From: Rubrivivax sp. A210
GTDB lineage: Bacteria > Pseudomonadota > Gammaproteobacteria > Burkholderiales > Burkholderiaceae_C
Reading direction: 5' to 3'
NCBI RefSeq assembly: GCF_904426505.1
Contig: NZ_CAJGBN010000010.1
Span: forward strand, 17,404 to 81,403
Length of the DNA: 64,000 nt
Shown: piece after piece, positions 54,025-62,693 of the stretch
How positions within the stretch are numbered: the stretch's first letter is position 1
How the letters are laid out: each line of letters begins with the position of its first letter
Translations under genes and position numbers: made by a program
Notes under the pieces: model-generated
Told to the model about the DNA's origin: nothing
Seen by the model: only the letters and a program-made list of their open reading frames with translations
The model's database searches: none

Positions 54025-54189
54025 TTGGTTTTCCTTGTCTTGGTGGGCGGCGCCAGCTTCGCCGCGGCCGCGAGTGTGCGCCATGCCTCGCCAGGCCGGT
54101 AATGCCCTTGCGCCGCGTGGGCATGAGATGGGGCGAATTGCCGCTTCTTCAAGGATGGAAGTGCCGCGGCAGGCGACAGAATCGCGGCC

Positions 54190-55317
54190 ATGCTTCGCCT
54201 TGCGACCGCGCTGCTCTGCGCCCTGATGCTGGCGCCGCCGGCCCGCGCCGCCGGCGAGTATGACCAGGCCTTCGAGCGCGACCTCTACAAGCGCCGCTTC
54301 GCGCAGGAGGTGCAGTTCCGCGCCGCCGCCATCCACGTCGCCTGGGGCGCCGAGGCCCTGTGCGATGCGACGACGCAGATCGAGCCCTTCGTGCTGCTGT
54401 CGGTGCATTCCATGCGCCAGCGCATGTCCGAGAACGACCTCAAGGTTTTCCGCGCCATCACCGGCATGGACGAGAAGTGGCGTGTCGTCTGGGCCGACGA
54501 GGGTGCGCCCGACGAACTCAAGGTGGGCGATGTGGTGGTGGCCATCAACGACCGCAAGCTGCCCGGCGGTGGCACCAGGCTGGAGCTGAGTGCCCTGTTC
54601 CGCGGCGGCGCCATGGTGTCCAACGACGACCAGGGTTTCTGGGACGTGATGCTGGAGGCTCGCAAGGAGGCCGCGGCCGGCAAGCCCATGCGGCTGACGC
54701 TGGAGGGCGGGCGCAAGCTTGAGGTCGACACCCAGCGCGGCTGCGCCGGCAGCGTCACCGCCAGTTCCTTCGACAGCGACCCCGATGTCTTCTGGCGCCT
54801 GGGCAACAAGCGCGCCAAGATCCCTGCCAATGCCATGCTGGAAGCGCAGAGCGCCGACGAATTCCGCTGGCTGGCCGCTTTCGGCACTTATTTCCAGGCC
54901 AGCCAGAGCGCCATCAACGCCACCCAGAAGAGCGAGGGCGTGAGCAACGGCTTCCTGGTGGGCAAGATCCTGGCCATCGCCGTGCCCGGCGCCGGCATGC
55001 TGCTCTCGGCGGCCGAGGCCCAGGCCGAGAAGGCCATCGCGGTGGACAGCATCGTCGGCAATGCCGATCTCTTCGCCAACGAGGTCGTGGCCTCGCTCGG
55101 TGGCGACCCCGCCGCCGGCCTGCACCTCACCGAGCGCATGGCGGGCCAGAACATGAAGGTCGACGCCGTGCTGATGGACAGCTTCCGCCGCTCCAACGCG
55201 GCCGAGCACGCGCGCCGCATCAAGGCGCTGCAGGCGGCCCAGGCCGAACGCGAAAGGCAGGAGGCGCGGGCGGTGGAAGAGGCGCAGCGCGGCGCCGGGG
55301 CCCGCGCCCGGCCCTGA
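54190..55317 (+). CDS. Secreted M48-like pseudopeptidase with PDZ-like domain
   Basis: 375 residues with a signal peptide (cleavage near ARAAG). A PDZ-like segment lies about 85-175 ('DELKVGDVVVAINDRKLPGG', 'RLTLEGGRKLEVDTQRGCA'). After it comes 'ADEFRWLAAFGTYFQAS', which lines up with the M48 peptidase helix 'DELAFVLAHELAHN', but HExxH is replaced by FGTYF (231-235). The later 'GGDPAAGLHLTERMA' resembles M48 'GYDPRAAPAFWERM'. I infer a catalytically dead relative of PDZ-containing M48 metalloproteases, possibly a binding or regulatory protein in the envelope. The C-terminal 35 residues are a charged helix. Divergent from the Tim44-like gene. Confidence 0.65.
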   Translation: MLRLATALLCALMLAPPARAAGEYDQAFERDLYKRRFAQEVQFRAAAIHVAWGAEALCDATTQIEPFVLLSVHSMRQRMSENDLKVFRAITGMDEKWRVVWADEGAPDELKVGDVVVAINDRKLPGGGTRLELSALFRGGAMVSNDDQGFWDVMLEARKEAAAGKPMRLTLEGGRKLEVDTQRGCAGSVTASSFDSDPDVFWRLGNKRAKIPANAMLEAQSADEFRWLAAFGTYFQASQSAINATQKSEGVSNGFLVGKILAIAVPGAGMLLSAAEAQAEKAIAVDSIVGNADLFANEVVASLGGDPAAGLHLTERMAGQNMKVDAVLMDSFRRSNAAEHARRIKALQAAQAERERQEARAVEEAQRGAGARARP

Positions 55318-55338
55318 GCTGTCGGCGCGCGAACTCCC

Positions 55339-56145
55339 TCAGGCACCCAACAAGCGCCCCAGCCATTCGTGCAGCGCGTTGTAAGTCAGCTCGTAGCCAC
55401 CGGGGCTGGGCAGCCAGTCTGACAGGCGCAGCCGGCCCGCCAGCGGCACCTCCATCGGCGCGGCGACGATGCGTATCCTGGCCCCTGCGGCCTGGGCCGC
55501 GTGCTCGAAATTTTCCACCGCGCGGCGCATGTGGTACGCGTGGGTAACGAGCACGATCTGCTCGAAGCCGGCCTGCTGCAGCAGCGCCACCGACCTGATC
55601 GCGTTCTCGCGCGTGTCGCGCGAATCGCCCTCGGTCCAGGCCAGCTTGCGGCCGAATTCGCGCTCGGCGGTGCGGGCGGCGATCTCGGCCTCGGAGGGCC
55701 CGGGCAGCGCCCCGTGGCCGACGCCGCCGCTGAAGCCCAGCGGCAGCGAGGTGGCGTGCGCCAGCCACAGGCCGTAGCGCAGGCGCTCCAGTGAATAGGG
55801 GCGCAGCGCCGACATGCCGTATTCGGGCGCCAGCAGGCGCCGGCCACCGCCGAGCACGACGATGCTGGTCTTGGGTGCGCGCCGCAGCTCGGCCAGATCC
55901 GATTCCATCAGTGCGCGCGGCGGTGCCAGCAGCCCTTGCATGAGCGCGCCGCCCAGCGCCTGGGTGCAGCTCAGCCAGATGCCGGCTACGCCCAGCAGCA
56001 CCAGCAGCCAGGCCAGCAGGCGGCGCGCGAACATCAGCCGCGCGCCGGCCACGATGAGCAGCAGCAGCGGCACCGGCGGCAGCACCAGGGCCGAGAGCAG
56101 CGGCTTCAGCGATTCAATGCCCAGCGCGACGAAGATTTGGTTCAT
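55339..56145 (-). CDS. YdcF/ElyC-type membrane protein (DUF218)
   Basis: 268 residues: two N-terminal transmembrane helices (about 12-35 and 40-60), then a DUF218 domain with 'SIVVLGGGRRLLAPEYG', 'TEGDSRDTRENAIRS' and 'QIVLVTHAYHMRRA'. Proteins such as ElyC with this domain act in envelope polymer or undecaprenyl carrier metabolism. The ATG at 56145 starts the membrane part. Convergent with the M48-like gene and divergent from msrA. Confidence 0.85.
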   Translation of the reverse strand: MNQIFVALGIESLKPLLSALVLPPVPLLLLIVAGARLMFARRLLAWLLVLLGVAGIWLSCTQALGGALMQGLLAPPRALMESDLAELRRAPKTSIVVLGGGRRLLAPEYGMSALRPYSLERLRYGLWLAHATSLPLGFSGGVGHGALPGPSEAEIAARTAEREFGRKLAWTEGDSRDTRENAIRSVALLQQAGFEQIVLVTHAYHMRRAVENFEHAAQAAGARIRIVAAPMEVPLAGRLRLSDWLPSPGGYELTYNALHEWLGRLLGA

Positions 56146-56182
56146 GTCCTGCAGCCGGTGGCCCCGCGCACAGCCTGCGCCG

Positions 56183-56208
56183 GGGTGGCGGCCGGGGTGT
56201 CGCCACCC
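56183..56208. repeat. Inverted repeat in the ydcF-like/msrA gap
   Basis: GGGTGGCG and CGCCACCC form an 8-base stem with a 10-base loop in the divergent gap upstream of msrA. It could be part of an operator or leader; a CATAAT box (56237-56242) lies downstream as a possible -10 for msrA, without a clear -35. Confidence 0.3.
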
Positions 56209-56307
56209 TGGTCGCATGTCACCGCCCGGCGGTGCCCATAATGGCCCGAGTGTAAGGAGTGGCCCCGCCCGCTCGACCCAGACCATGCACAAGGCAAGGA
56301 GCGCAGA

Positions 56308-56841
56308 TTGAACGAGCAGGTGATCACGCTGGGCGGCGGCTGTTTCTGGTGCGTGGAGGCGGTGTTCGAGCTGGTCGATGGCGTCATCGCAGTCGAGAAC
56401 GGCTATTGCAACGGCCATCTGCGCCAGCCCAGCTATGAACAGGTCTGCGCCGGCACCACGGGCCATGCCGAGGTGGTGCAGGTGCGCTTCGATGCCGACC
56501 GCATCTCGCTGCGCGAACTGCTCGAGATCTTCTTCGTCGTGCATGACCCGACCACGCTCGATCGCCAGGGCAACGATGTCGGCACGCAATACCGCAGCGG
56601 CATCTATTGCCACGACGAGGCCCAGGCCGAGGTGGCGCGTGCCGTGGTGGCCGAGGTCGACGCGGCCCAGCGCGGACGCGTGGTGACCGAGGTCAAGGCG
56701 CGCGACAACTACTGGCGCGCCGAGGACTACCACCAGCACTACTTCGCCCAGCACCCCGGCCAGGGCTATTGCGCCTTCGTCGTCGCGCCCAAGGTCGAGA
56801 AGTTCCGCCGCACTTTCAAGGCGCGCGTGCGCGCGGCCTGA
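56308..56841 (+). CDS. msrA: Peptide methionine-(S)-sulfoxide reductase
   Basis: 177 residues. The catalytic GGCFWC motif (Cys12) lies at the N-terminus; 'GTQYRSGIYCHDE' and 'AEDYHQHYF' are other MsrA landmarks. It repairs oxidised methionine in proteins using thioredoxin. No ATG or GTG fits; the start is TTG at 56308, supported by an AAGGAG ribosome site 6-7 bases upstream. Confidence 0.94.
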   Translation: MNEQVITLGGGCFWCVEAVFELVDGVIAVENGYCNGHLRQPSYEQVCAGTTGHAEVVQVRFDADRISLRELLEIFFVVHDPTTLDRQGNDVGTQYRSGIYCHDEAQAEVARAVVAEVDAAQRGRVVTEVKARDNYWRAEDYHQHYFAQHPGQGYCAFVVAPKVEKFRRTFKARVRAA

Positions 56842-56857
56842 GTTCGGGGCGGCAGCC

Positions 56858-57358
56858 TCAGCGGCGCCGGTAGCAGACGAAGTCGAAGGCCGGGCCCACC
56901 GGGTTGGGTGCGGCCACGCGCTCGGTCTCGACGAAGTCGGCGCGGTTCCAGGCCGGGAACCAGGTGTCGCCATGCAGGTCGGCCGCCACCTCGGTGAGTC
57001 TCAGCTCGGCCGCCCGCGGCAGCGCGCCGGCATAGAGCTGGCCGCCGCCGATGACGAAGACGCGTGCCGCGGCGCCGGCCAGGGCCAGGGCCTCGTCCAG
57101 GCCGGGGGCGATCTGGGCGCCGGGGGCCGTGAAGCCGGGATCGCGGCTGAGCACGATGTTCTGCCGCCCCGGCAGCGGCCGAAAGCGCGCCGGCAGCGAC
57201 TGCCAGGTCTTGCGCCCCATCAGCACCGGGCAGCCCATCGTGAGGGTGCGGAACTGGCGCAGGTCGGCCGGGTCGCCGAAGATGAGGTCGTTGTGGCGGC
57301 CGATGGCGCCATTGCGCGCCACCGCGGCGATCAGCACCAGTTCAGGCCCGGCACCCAT
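56858..57358 (-). CDS. folA: Dihydrofolate reductase
   Basis: 166-residue NADPH-dependent enzyme that regenerates tetrahydrofolate after thymidylate synthesis. 'AAVARNGAIGRHNDL', 'MGRKTWQSLP', 'VIGGGQLYAGAL' and the C-terminal 'DFVCYRR' match DHFR. The ATG at 57358 overlaps the thyA stop by one base (TGATG), so folate reduction is translationally coupled to thymidylate synthase. Confidence 0.95.
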   Translation of the reverse strand: MGAGPELVLIAAVARNGAIGRHNDLIFGDPADLRQFRTLTMGCPVLMGRKTWQSLPARFRPLPGRQNIVLSRDPGFTAPGAQIAPGLDEALALAGAAARVFVIGGGQLYAGALPRAAELRLTEVAADLHGDTWFPAWNRADFVETERVAAPNPVGPAFDFVCYRRR

Positions 57359-58188
57359 CACACCGCCACCGGCGCCTTGATGGCCGGGTGCGGGTCATAG
57401 CCCTGCACCTCGAAGTCTTCGTAGGCGTAGTCGAAGACGGTCGCCGGCCGGCGCCTGATCACCAGCGTCGGGTAGGGCCGCGGCGCCCGCGACAGCTGCA
57501 GCGCCACCTGCTCGGCGTGGTTGCTGTAAATGTGGCAGTCGCCGCCGGTCCAGACGAAGTCGCCCACCTCCAGGTCGCACTGCTGGGCCAGCATATGGGT
57601 CAGCAGCGCGTAGCTGGCGATGTTGAAGGGCACGCCGAGAAAGATGTCGGCGCTGCGCTGGTAGAGCTGGCACGACAACCGCCCGCGGCCCCCGGGAGAC
57701 TCGGCCGGCGCGACATAGAACTGGAAGAAGGCGTGGCAGGGCAGCAGCGCCATCCTCGGCAGCTCGGCCACGTTCCAGGCGCTGACGATGATGCGGCGGC
57801 TGTCGGGGTTGTCCCTGAGCTGCTGCACGACGGCGGCGATCTGGTCGATGTGGCCGCCGTCGGGCTTGGGCCAGCTGCGCCACTGCACGCCGTAGACCGG
57901 GCCCAGGTCGCCGTCGGGCCGCGCCCATTCGTCCCAGATCGTGACCCCCCGCTCCTGCAGCCAGCGCGCATTGCCATCGCCACGAAGAAACCACAGCAAC
58001 TCAAGGATGATGCTCTTGAGGTGAACCTTCTTGGTCGTGATGAGCGGAAAGCCTTCGCGCAGGTCGAAGCGCATCTGGTGGCCGAACACGCTGGTCGTGC
58101 CGGTGCCGGTGCGGTCGGCCTTGGCCACGCCGTGTTCCGACACATGGCGCATGAAGTCTTCGTATTGCGAACGGATGGGGTGGTTCAA
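57358..58188 (-). CDS. thyA: Thymidylate synthase
   Basis: 276-residue enzyme methylating dUMP to dTMP. The catalytic Cys151 sits in [11 protein letters not shown]; 'DRTGTGT', 'WDEWA', 'DLGPVYG' and '[18 protein letters not shown]' are conserved. The start is a TTG at 58188: the conserved N-terminal 'QYEDFMRHV' lies before the first ATG (58152), and GGAG sits upstream of the TTG. It forms a unit with folA. Confidence 0.96.
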   Translation of the reverse strand: MNHPIRSQYEDFMRHVSEHGVAKADRTGTGTTSVFGHQMRFDLREGFPLITTKKVHLKSIILELLWFLRGDGNARWLQERGVTIWDEWARPDGDLGPVYGVQWRSWPKPDGGHIDQIAAVVQQLRDNPDSRRIIVSAWNVAELPRMALLPCHAFFQFYVAPAESPGGRGRLSCQLYQRSADIFLGVPFNIASYALLTHMLAQQCDLEVGDFVWTGGDCHIYSNHAEQVALQLSRAPRPYPTLVIRRRPATVFDYAYEDFEVQGYDPHPAIKAPVAV

Positions 58189-58215
58189 CTCGGCATGCTC
58201 CGGTCAGTGGACCAA

Positions 58216-58530
58216 TCAGTAGGCGCCGAACAAGGTATCCAGCGCTTCCTGGATCAGCGCACGCTCGCCGCGCAGATCGCCGATCACTCGGCGCAGTTCG
58301 CTGACAGGCACCGCGCCCAGCGCGGCCGTGTCCAGCACGACGGCGTTGTCGGCAAAGTGGAGCAGCGGATTCAGATTGCGTGGCCGCGGACCAAAGGCCG
58401 CTTCGCGGCGCAAGGGGATCACGACGCGCGTGGACAGGTGGGCTATGTAGTCGTTCTGGACGTCCAGGAAGTAAGGCGTGTGGCCGTGCTCGGCGCTATC
58501 GGGGTTGGCGTAGACGTCGAAGCGGGCCAT
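58216..58530 (-). CDS. ccdB: CcdB-family toxin
   Basis: 104-residue protein of the CcdB family ('FLDVQNDYIAHLSTRVVIPL', 'AVPVSELRRVIGDL', 'ALIQEALDTLFGAY'). Classical CcdB poisons DNA gyrase through a C-terminal Trp-Gly-Ile; here the end reads F-G-A-Y, so the toxic target or strength may differ. The start overlaps the antitoxin stop (TGATG), the standard toxin-antitoxin arrangement. Confidence 0.88.
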   Translation of the reverse strand: MARFDVYANPDSAEHGHTPYFLDVQNDYIAHLSTRVVIPLRREAAFGPRPRNLNPLLHFADNAVVLDTAALGAVPVSELRRVIGDLRGERALIQEALDTLFGAY

Positions 58531-58790
58531 CAGCCGCCCTTCATGAAGGTCCGGTAGCGGGCCAGCGGCAGCCCCTCGCGCTCGATGCGCGCGTTGTAGT
58601 GCTCGATGGCTTCCTTGTTCTCGGCGTTCCAGCGCTGCCAGTACTGCTTGCGCACCTCTTCGGCGAGCAGGGCATCGACCGTGGCCGACAGGTTCATGCC
58701 CATGCCGCGTGCCTTGTCGAGGACTTCGGCGTTCAGGCTGAGGTTGACCGCGCGCTTGATCGGCCGGGTCGTCCTGTCGGCGGTCAGCAT
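58530..58790 (-). CDS. ccdA: CcdA-family antitoxin
   Basis: 86 residues. The N-terminal half (KRAVNLSLNAEVLDKARGMG) fits the ribbon-helix-helix DNA-binding domain of CcdA; the C-terminal half (RWNAENKEAIEHYNARIEREG) is the disordered toxin-binding part. It should neutralise CcdB and repress the pair. A chromosomal copy without plasmid genes around it. Confidence 0.88.
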   Translation of the reverse strand: MLTADRTTRPIKRAVNLSLNAEVLDKARGMGMNLSATVDALLAEEVRKQYWQRWNAENKEAIEHYNARIEREGLPLARYRTFMKGG

Positions 58791-58844
58791 TTCATTCCCC
58801 CACGGTTTGTGCGCATGGATTATGCGTCGACCCCGAGGTGCAGG

Positions 58845-60638
58845 TCAGGCCGCCGGCTGCAGCTCGAACTGCATCGCCGCCAGCCGCGCATAGAGGCCGC
58901 CGCGCGCCACCAACTCGTCGTGGCGGCCGATGTCGACAATGCGGCCTGCCTCCATCACGACGATGCGGTCGGCCTTCAGCACGGTGGCCAGGCGGTGGGC
59001 AATGACCAAGGTCGTGCGGTCGGCCATGGCCGCTTCCAGCGCCTGCTGCACCACGCGCTCGCTCTCGGCGTCCAGTGCGCTGGTGGCCTCGTCCAGCAGC
59101 AGCAGCGGCGGGTTCTTGAGCATGGCGCGGGCGATGCTGATGCGCTGGCGCTGGCCGCCCGACAGCCGTACGCCGCGCTCGCCCAGGTAGGTGGCATAGC
59201 CCTCGGGCAGGGCGGCAATGAACTCGTGGGCAAAGGCCGCCTTGGCGGCGGCCATCACCTCGGCGTCGCTGGCCTCGGGCCGGCCGTAGCGGATGTTCTC
59301 GAGCGCGCTGGTCGAGAACACCGTACTGTCCTGCGGCACGATGCCGATGCGGCCACGCAGCGCCGCCAGCGAGAGTTCCCGCACCGGCACGCCGTCCAGC
59401 TTTACATCGCCGCTCTGGGCATCGTAAAAGCGCAGCAGCAACTGCAGCACCGTGCTCTTGCCGGCGCCGCTGGGGCCCACCAGGGCCACGGTCTCGCCGG
59501 GGCGGATGGCGAGGCTGAAATCCTGCAGTGCCGCCTGTCCGGGGCGCGAGGGGTAGTGGAAGCCCACCGCCTCGAAGGCCACGGCCGAGCCGCCCTGCAC
59601 CGGCGGCAGCGTGCGCGGCTGCGCGGGGTCGGCCACCGGTGAGCGCGCCGCCAGCAGTTCCATCAGCCTCTCGGTGGCGCCGGCGGCGCGCAGCAGGTCG
59701 CCGTAGACCTCGGACAGCACCGCTACCGCGCCCACGAAGATGATCACGAAGACCACTGTCTGCCCCAGGTGCCCGGGGCTGATGCGTCCGGCCAGCACCG
59801 CCTGCGTGCCCTGGTACAGGCCCCAGAGCAGGGCGCCGAAGGTGGCGGTGATCATGAAGGCCACCAGCAGCGCGCGCACGCGGGTGCGCTTGCGTGCCGT
59901 CTGGAAGGCCTCCTCGGTGCTGCGCCCGAAGCGCTCTGCCTCGCGCGTCTCCTGCACGTAGCTCTGCACTACCGGAATCTCGCCCAGCACCTCGGCGGCG
60001 ATGGCGCTGCTGTCGGCCACGCGGTCCTGGCTGGCGCGGCTGAGCTTGCGCACGCGGCGGCCGAAGTACAGGCTGGGCAGCACCACCAGCACCAGGATGC
60101 CCAGCACCTGGGTCATCACCCAGGGGTTGGTGACGATGAGCGCGGCCAGCGCGCCGATGCCCATCACCACGTTGCGCAGGCCCATGCTCAGGCTGCTGCC
60201 CACCACGGTCTGCACCAGCGTGGTGTCGGTGGTCAGGCGGCTCAGCACCTCGCCGGTCCTGGTGCTTTCGAAGAACTCGGGGCTCTGGCGCAGCACATGG
60301 GCATAGACGGCGTTGCGCAGGTCGGCGGTGATGCGCTCGCCCAGCCAGCTGACGACATAGAAGCGCGCCGCCGAGAAGGCGCCGAGCGCCGCCGCGACGC
60401 CGAAGAGGGCCAGGAAGTGGCCGCGCAATTGCATCACCCGCGCCCCCGGTTCGGTGGCCACCAGGCCTTCGTCGACCAGGATCTTGAGCGCCACCGGGAA
60501 GGCCAGCGTGCTCAGTGCCGCCAGCACCAGGAAGAGCCCGGCCAGCATGACCATGGCGCGGTAGGGACGGATGAAGGGCAGCAGGCCGGAGAGCGAGCGC
60601 GGCGAGCTGGCGCCGGGGCGCTGGGGCAGATCGGACAT
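58845..60638 (-). CDS. ABC exporter with fused ATPase (MsbA-like)
   Basis: 597-residue half-transporter. Residues about 20-310 are an ABC transmembrane domain with six helices; about 340-580 are the ATPase with Walker [10 protein letters not shown] near residue 390, signature LSGGQRQR, Walker [13 protein letters not shown], and H-loop 'VIAHRLAT'. Works as a homodimer exporting lipids or hydrophobic compounds. Length and layout match MsbA-type proteins, but the lipid A-core flippase role is not certain. The gene stands alone. Confidence 0.92.
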   Translation of the reverse strand: MSDLPQRPGASSPRSLSGLLPFIRPYRAMVMLAGLFLVLAALSTLAFPVALKILVDEGLVATEPGARVMQLRGHFLALFGVAAALGAFSAARFYVVSWLGERITADLRNAVYAHVLRQSPEFFESTRTGEVLSRLTTDTTLVQTVVGSSLSMGLRNVVMGIGALAALIVTNPWVMTQVLGILVLVVLPSLYFGRRVRKLSRASQDRVADSSAIAAEVLGEIPVVQSYVQETREAERFGRSTEEAFQTARKRTRVRALLVAFMITATFGALLWGLYQGTQAVLAGRISPGHLGQTVVFVIIFVGAVAVLSEVYGDLLRAAGATERLMELLAARSPVADPAQPRTLPPVQGGSAVAFEAVGFHYPSRPGQAALQDFSLAIRPGETVALVGPSGAGKSTVLQLLLRFYDAQSGDVKLDGVPVRELSLAALRGRIGIVPQDSTVFSTSALENIRYGRPEASDAEVMAAAKAAFAHEFIAALPEGYATYLGERGVRLSGGQRQRISIARAMLKNPPLLLLDEATSALDAESERVVQQALEAAMADRTTLVIAHRLATVLKADRIVVMEAGRIVDIGRHDELVARGGLYARLAAMQFELQPAA

Positions 60639-60779
60639 GGGCGCAGTCTATGCGGCGGGCCGCTTTCGCAGCTTTCACCCGCTTGGCGAGGAATCGGCCA
60701 CGCCGCCACCCGACTGGGTGCCGCGGCGCGCAAGCGCCGCCGGCGTGGTTGTGGTCGAATCCGGTCCAGGACTGTCCCC

Positions 60780-61604
60780 ATGAACAAGATGCCCCTGCCG
60801 CCCCCTTCGGCCCGCACGCCGGCCAGCCGCACCGCCGTTCCCGCGCTGGCGATGGCCTTGCCCTTGCTGGGCGTGGCCGTGGCCGCGGGCCTGGCCTGGC
60901 TGCTGATTCAGTTTGCCGCGCTGCCGGCCGTGGCCGTGGCGGCCCTGGCCGCCGCCATCGGCGTGGGGGCGGCTTCGGTGCCGCTGGCCCTGCTGGTGCG
61001 CAAGGCACTGGCGGCCGTGCCGGCGCCGGCACGGCCTGCTCCGCTCACCGACGACGGCACCATCGACGACGACAGCCGCTTTGCCGACCGCGCGCTGCGC
61101 GAACTGGCGCGGGCCCAGCGCCACGGCCAGGCCGCCGCACTGCTGCTGGTGGAGGTCGACCGCAAGGCCCGCCTGCCCGAGGCCCAGATGGCCGGCCTGG
61201 TCGACCGCGCGCTGCGCACGCTGCTGCGCCAGATCGAACCCACGCTGCGCGGTGCCGACCTGCTGGCGCGCCACACGCCCACCCAGCTGGCGGTGCTGCT
61301 GTCGCCTTCCGACGCCCCCGGCGCACTCGATGTCGCCGAGCGCATCCGCCAGCACGCCGAGCAGATCGAGATCACCTTCACCGCCACCGGCCAGCGCGTG
61401 CGCGTGGCCGTCAGCATCGGCGTGGCGCTGACGCCCCCCGGCGATGCCAACCCGGCCGATCTGGCCGGGCTGCTGCACGGCGCCGCCGCCGGCGTCGCGG
61501 CAGCCCGCCTGGCCGGCGGCAACTGCGCCCGCCTGGCCCCGGTGGATGCCATGCCGGTGCCCCCGCTGGGCCAGCCCGACGACCGCCGAGCACGGCCGCA
61601 GTAG
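60780..61604 (+). CDS. Membrane protein with degenerate GGDEF domain
   Basis: 274 residues. Two hydrophobic helices (about 22-43 and 45-75) lead to a domain with the GGDEF plan: 'FADRALRELARAQRHGQAAALLLVEVD' at the start, 'GADLLARHTPTQLAVLL', and 'RVRVAVSIGVAL' at the end. In active diguanylate cyclases the middle block reads R-x-G-G-[DE]-E-F; here that site is TPTQL (166-170), so it cannot make c-di-GMP in the usual way. Possibly a receptor or inactive paralogue. Divergent from the MsbA-like gene. Confidence 0.8.
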   Translation: MNKMPLPPPSARTPASRTAVPALAMALPLLGVAVAAGLAWLLIQFAALPAVAVAALAAAIGVGAASVPLALLVRKALAAVPAPARPAPLTDDGTIDDDSRFADRALRELARAQRHGQAAALLLVEVDRKARLPEAQMAGLVDRALRTLLRQIEPTLRGADLLARHTPTQLAVLLSPSDAPGALDVAERIRQHAEQIEITFTATGQRVRVAVSIGVALTPPGDANPADLAGLLHGAAAGVAAARLAGGNCARLAPVDAMPVPPLGQPDDRRARPQ

Positions 61605-61610
61605 CGCTGT

Positions 61611-62693
61611 CTACAGCCGCAGCGCCGCGGCATAGCCCGTCATCTCGAGGTAGCCCAGGCCGACGCGGCGCCCGCCGGCGCCGAGCAGCTCGCTCAAGCC
61701 TTCCCAGTAGATCGTGCCGGTGCTGGCGCGGCTGTCGAGTTCCTGGGCGTCGAGCAGGGCGCGCAGCTCGTAGCGGCCTTGCGGTGTGTCCACCTGCCAC
61801 TGCACCGGATAGCGCGCGCCGCTGGACGGGCTGAGCCAGCGCCGTCCCGGCCTCAGGCTGATCTCCTGCGGCGTGAAGCTGCGGCCGGGCTGGCCCGGTA
61901 CGCGCCAGCTGCCGCCGGCCCAGAGCACGCTGCCGTCGCGGCGGCGCAGCACGAAGGCGGTGAGGGCGCTGCCGTCGAAGAGGTTGATGCCCAGCCAGTC
62001 CCAGCCCACGGCCTCGGGGTGGAGCAGCTCGTCGCTCCACTCGTGGTCCATCCAGGCGCGGCCCTCGGTGACGGCGGCGCCGGCCGTGGCACGCCCGCGC
62101 GCCAGCAGCTGCGGCTCGCTGACGTAGTGGCTGGCTTGGGCTTCCTGCGGCCCTTTGCGCGACCAGCCGGCCTCGCCCTGCAGCAGCAGCGGCTGGCTGC
62201 GCGCCAGATTCAGGTCGAGCGCGAAGCCCTGGGCCGGCAGCCGCGCCTGCCAGGCCTGGCCGTCGTGCCTTAGCGTCCAGCCGCCAAGCGCAATGGCGCC
62301 GTCGCTCGTCGACGCATGGCCCAGCGCGCTGTCCGCCGCACCCGACCAGCGCGCGACGCGCTGGTCGTGCAGGTGGCGACCCTCGCCCAGCAGCGTCACA
62401 GCGGCATGGGCGAAGAGCAGGTGGCGCGCGGCAAAGCGGCTCTTCAGGCCCTCGGCCAGGCCGGTGCGGCTGCGGAAGAAGGTGAGCTGGAAGCCCAGCG
62501 CCGGCGCGCCGCCGGCCAGGCCCAGCCAGCCGGTGGCGTACCACCACTCGGTGCGCGCTTCGAGGTGGGCGCCGTGGTCGCGCGGCCAGGCCAGAACCCG
62601 GCCGCGCTGCACCGCGCCCGCCTGTGCAGAGCCTATGCCCATCCCCGGCGCGGCGGCCAGGGCCCGCAGCCAGCGGCGTCGAGTCGGGTTCAC
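61611..62693 (-). CDS. AttH/CrtC-like lipocalin-fold secreted protein
   Basis: 360 residues. A Tat-like signal (TRRRWLRAL) begins the protein. The mature part shows 'TEWWYATGWL' near its start, 'WMDHEWSD' and 'WDWLGINLFDG' in the middle, the pattern of the CrtC/AttH lipocalin-like family, in which AttH is linked to an ABC transporter. The start is GTG at 62693, which overlaps the upstream permease gene stop (GTGA) and has GGGAGG upstream. Likely an envelope lipid-binding or hydratase-like protein working with that permease. Confidence 0.83.
   Translation of the reverse strand: MNPTRRRWLRALAAAPGMGIGSAQAGAVQRGRVLAWPRDHGAHLEARTEWWYATGWLGLAGGAPALGFQLTFFRSRTGLAEGLKSRFAARHLLFAHAAVTLLGEGRHLHDQRVARWSGAADSALGHASTSDGAIALGGWTLRHDGQAWQARLPAQGFALDLNLARSQPLLLQGEAGWSRKGPQEAQASHYVSEPQLLARGRATAGAAVTEGRAWMDHEWSDELLHPEAVGWDWLGINLFDGSALTAFVLRRRDGSVLWAGGSWRVPGQPGRSFTPQEISLRPGRRWLSPSSGARYPVQWQVDTPQGRYELRALLDAQELDSRASTGTIYWEGLSELLGAGGRRVGLGYLEMTGYAAALRL

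Noticed and set aside
58792..61032. Minus-strand 746-codon frame spanning the MsbA-like gene and the degenerate GGDEF gene
   Set aside because: It is out of frame with the exporter, which has full ABC motifs, and covers two real genes on opposite strands.
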